From: an uncultured Dokdonia sp.
GTDB taxonomy: Bacteria; Bacteroidota; Bacteroidia; Flavobacteriales; Flavobacteriaceae
NCBI RefSeq assembly: GCF_947492535.1
Contig: NZ_CANLNH010000003.1
Location: 124,001-188,000, forward strand
Direction of reading: 5' to 3'
DNA: 64,000 bases
Made by a program: the position numbers and the translations under genes. Below, one piece after another: positions 62,501-64,000 of this stretch (positions within the stretch are counted from its first letter, which is position 1; every line of letters begins with the position of its first letter). The notes beneath the pieces are model-generated. The model was given only the letters and a program-made list of their open reading frames with translations. It had not been told where the DNA came from and ran no database searches.

Positions 62501-63679
62501 CTATAGGTTTTCTATTACGATGGCAGAAGCACCACCACCACCATTACATATCGCAGCAGCTCCTAGCTTTCCATTGTTTTGTTTTAATACATTGAGTAAT
62601 GTAATCAAGATACGCACACCACTACATCCTAAAGGATGTCCTAATGATACGGCACCACCGTTTACATTTACATTTTTATCGGTAAGACCTAATATTTTCA
62701 TATTGGCAAGACCTACCACAGAAAAGGCTTCGTTGAACTCAAAGAAGTCTACATCATCTTGAGAGACACCAGCTTTTGCAAGTGCTTTTGGTAAAGCTTT
62801 AGAAGGGGCTGTTGTAAACCATTCTGGTTCATGTGCAGCATCTGCAAACCCTTTAATAACACAAAGAGGCGTAAGGCCTAATTCTTTTGCTTTTTCTTCA
62901 CTCATTAAGACCACAGCACCTGCGCCATCATTAATGGTAGAAGCATTGGCAGCAGTTACCGTTCCATCTTTTGTAAAAGCAGGACGTAGGTTAGGAATTT
63001 TATCCATACGTACATTGGTGTACTCTTCATCTTTGCTTACAATCACATCATCTCCACGACGTTGTGGTACGGCTACCGGTACAACTTCATCATCAAATTT
63101 TCCAGCTTCCCAAGCAGCAGCACTACGCTCATATGATTGGATCGCATAGGCATCCTGATCTTCTCTTGAGAATTCATATTCAGTAGCACATTGGTCTGCA
63201 CAAACCCCCATTGCATTGCCATCATAGGCATCTACAAGACCGTCTTTTTGCATGCCGTCTACCATACTTTGCGGTCCAAATTTATGACCGTTACGTAGGT
63301 GTACATAATGTGGAATACGACTCATATTTTCCATTCCGCCTGCAATAACGATATCATTATCACCTAGCATAATAGATTGTGCTCCTAGCATTACGGCTTT
63401 CATTCCTGAAGCACATACTTTATTTACGGTAGTACAAGGTACAGTGTCTGGAATACCAGCACCAATAGCAGCTTGTCTTGCAGGTGCTTGTCCTACGCCA
63501 GCTTGTACTACATTTCCCATTAATACTTCGTTTACAGAAGCTGGGTCTAAATTTATTTTATCCATTGCTCCTTTTATAGCAATGGTTCCTAACTTGCTGG
63601 CAGATACAGAAGAAAGGCTTCCTAAAAAGCTTCCTATTGGGGTACGTGCAGCAGCAACTATAACTACATTCTTACTCAT
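62501..63679 (-). CDS. Acetyl-CoA C-acetyltransferase (thiolase)
   Basis: 392 residues, full length. The acylated cysteine is Cys89 (KVCASGMKAV), the catalytic His lies in NGGAVSLGHPLGCSG and the proton-transfer Cys in AICNGGGGAS. It either condenses two acetyl-CoA or thiolyses acetoacetyl-CoA and longer 3-ketoacyl-CoA. The motifs fit the biosynthetic-like thiolase II group. It is upstream of the NlpC gene on the same strand, 18 bases apart. The chemistry of its neighbour is unrelated. Confidence 0.96.
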   Translation of the reverse strand: MSKNVVIVAAARTPIGSFLGSLSSVSASKLGTIAIKGAMDKINLDPASVNEVLMGNVVQAGVGQAPARQAAIGAGIPDTVPCTTVNKVCASGMKAVMLGAQSIMLGDNDIVIAGGMENMSRIPHYVHLRNGHKFGPQSMVDGMQKDGLVDAYDGNAMGVCADQCATEYEFSREDQDAYAIQSYERSAAAWEAGKFDDEVVPVAVPQRRGDDVIVSKDEEYTNVRMDKIPNLRPAFTKDGTVTAANASTINDGAGAVVLMSEEKAKELGLTPLCVIKGFADAAHEPEWFTTAPSKALPKALAKAGVSQDDVDFFEFNEAFSVVGLANMKILGLTDKNVNVNGGAVSLGHPLGCSGVRILITLLNVLKQNNGKLGAAAICNGGGGASAIVIENL

Positions 63680-64000
63680 ACTAGTTGTGTTTATGATATG
63701 AAAAAATCACTACGCGAAAGTACTAAAATTTAGCATATCTGTTTATCATTTTATGTTTGTTTTGCTAACATTATTTCTGATGAGTTGGTGAGTATTTTAT
63801 CAATGACCTTACACTTAATTTAGCGTTATATACGCTCCTACCTTACGGCAGGCAGGTTCGCGAAAGTATACAATTACGCTCGTGCTAGATAGGAGTTTTG
63901 TTTAAAATAGTGTAGTGCGTTATTTGTGATCTTTTTGTACGAAAATTATGATCTCTCCCTTCCGTCTATATCTCGTGCCTCGATATATCCACCTTCCCTC
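63680..64000. other. Right-edge intergenic region
   Basis: No gene identified in these 321 bases. It holds an incomplete palindrome copy (TTCGCGAAAG at 63857-63866) directly after a CCTACCTTACGGCAGGCAGG word that resembles small flavobacterial intergenic repeats. Confidence 0.5.

Overview
The window is AT-rich chromosomal DNA from a member of the Bacteroidota, very probably a marine Flavobacteriaceae. The basis is: promoter -7 boxes of the TAnnTTTG type (purB, fahA, ompH), very few Shine-Dalgarno sequences, families typical of the group (SpoIIM/DUF4129/DUF4350/MoxR/DUF58 operon, DUF3810, tandem secreted amidohydrolases, TPR-type histidine kinases with NarL-type regulators), and flavobacterial intergenic hairpin repeats. 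A Dokdonia-like genus is a guess. No tRNA, rRNA, IS element, prophage or CRISPR array was seen.

Layout. 1-8.9 kb: a MacAB-like ABC export operon (two FtsX-type permeases, the first running off the left edge, an ATPase and a HlyD-type adaptor), divergent from an NtrC-type response regulator and its histidine kinase. 8.9-12.1 kb: fahA, with its 3' end and terminator repeated downstream, and glyA. 12.3-18.3 kb: a signalling island with a solo LuxR-HTH protein, a secreted 138-aa protein, a NarL-type regulator, a TPR histidine kinase, a 212-aa unknown and a leaderless subtilase. It is studded with ATACCC-N6-GGGTAT dyads that have the 7-2-7 geometry of NarL-family operators. 18.4-23.5 kb: small membrane protein, MazG-like protein, a cluster of intergenic repeats, an OmpH/Skp chaperone, purB with a coupled 79-aa protein, and a lipoprotein. 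23.6-31.4 kb: the SpoIIM-DUF4129-DUF4350-MoxR-DUF58 operon, divergent from RDD and TRIC-type membrane genes. 31.4-33.9 kb: a probable metal-related cassette (CEIC protein, MerC-like protein, His/Met-heptad lipoprotein) bracketed by two 92%-identical copies of a candidate minus-strand small RNA. 33.9-44.4 kb: CoA-binding protein, sodium:solute symporter, a run of small minus-strand genes, DUF3810, and two secreted amidohydrolases. 44.5-57.1 kb: hutH, two paralogous small proteins, clpC, gyrA, a TPR protein, an M23 peptidase, DUF1697 and a PSD-like decarboxylase. 57.3-61.4 kb: a second run of unrelated small minus-strand genes. 61.7-63.7 kb: NlpC/P60 endopeptidase and thiolase.

The most striking feature is an 11-copy perfect palindrome, core GCTTTCGCGAAAGC, about one per 6 kb. 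Five copies are intergenic and share the 20-mer TACGCTTTCGCGAAAGCGTA. Six lie inside genes, and five of those are read in the frame that adds Ala-Phe-Ala-Lys-Ala to unrelated proteins, usually in a linker or loop. This looks like a dispersed palindromic element or a chromosome-scale protein-binding site. The other leading candidates for undescribed biology are the subtilase signalling island with its dyads and the small-RNA-flanked metal cassette.
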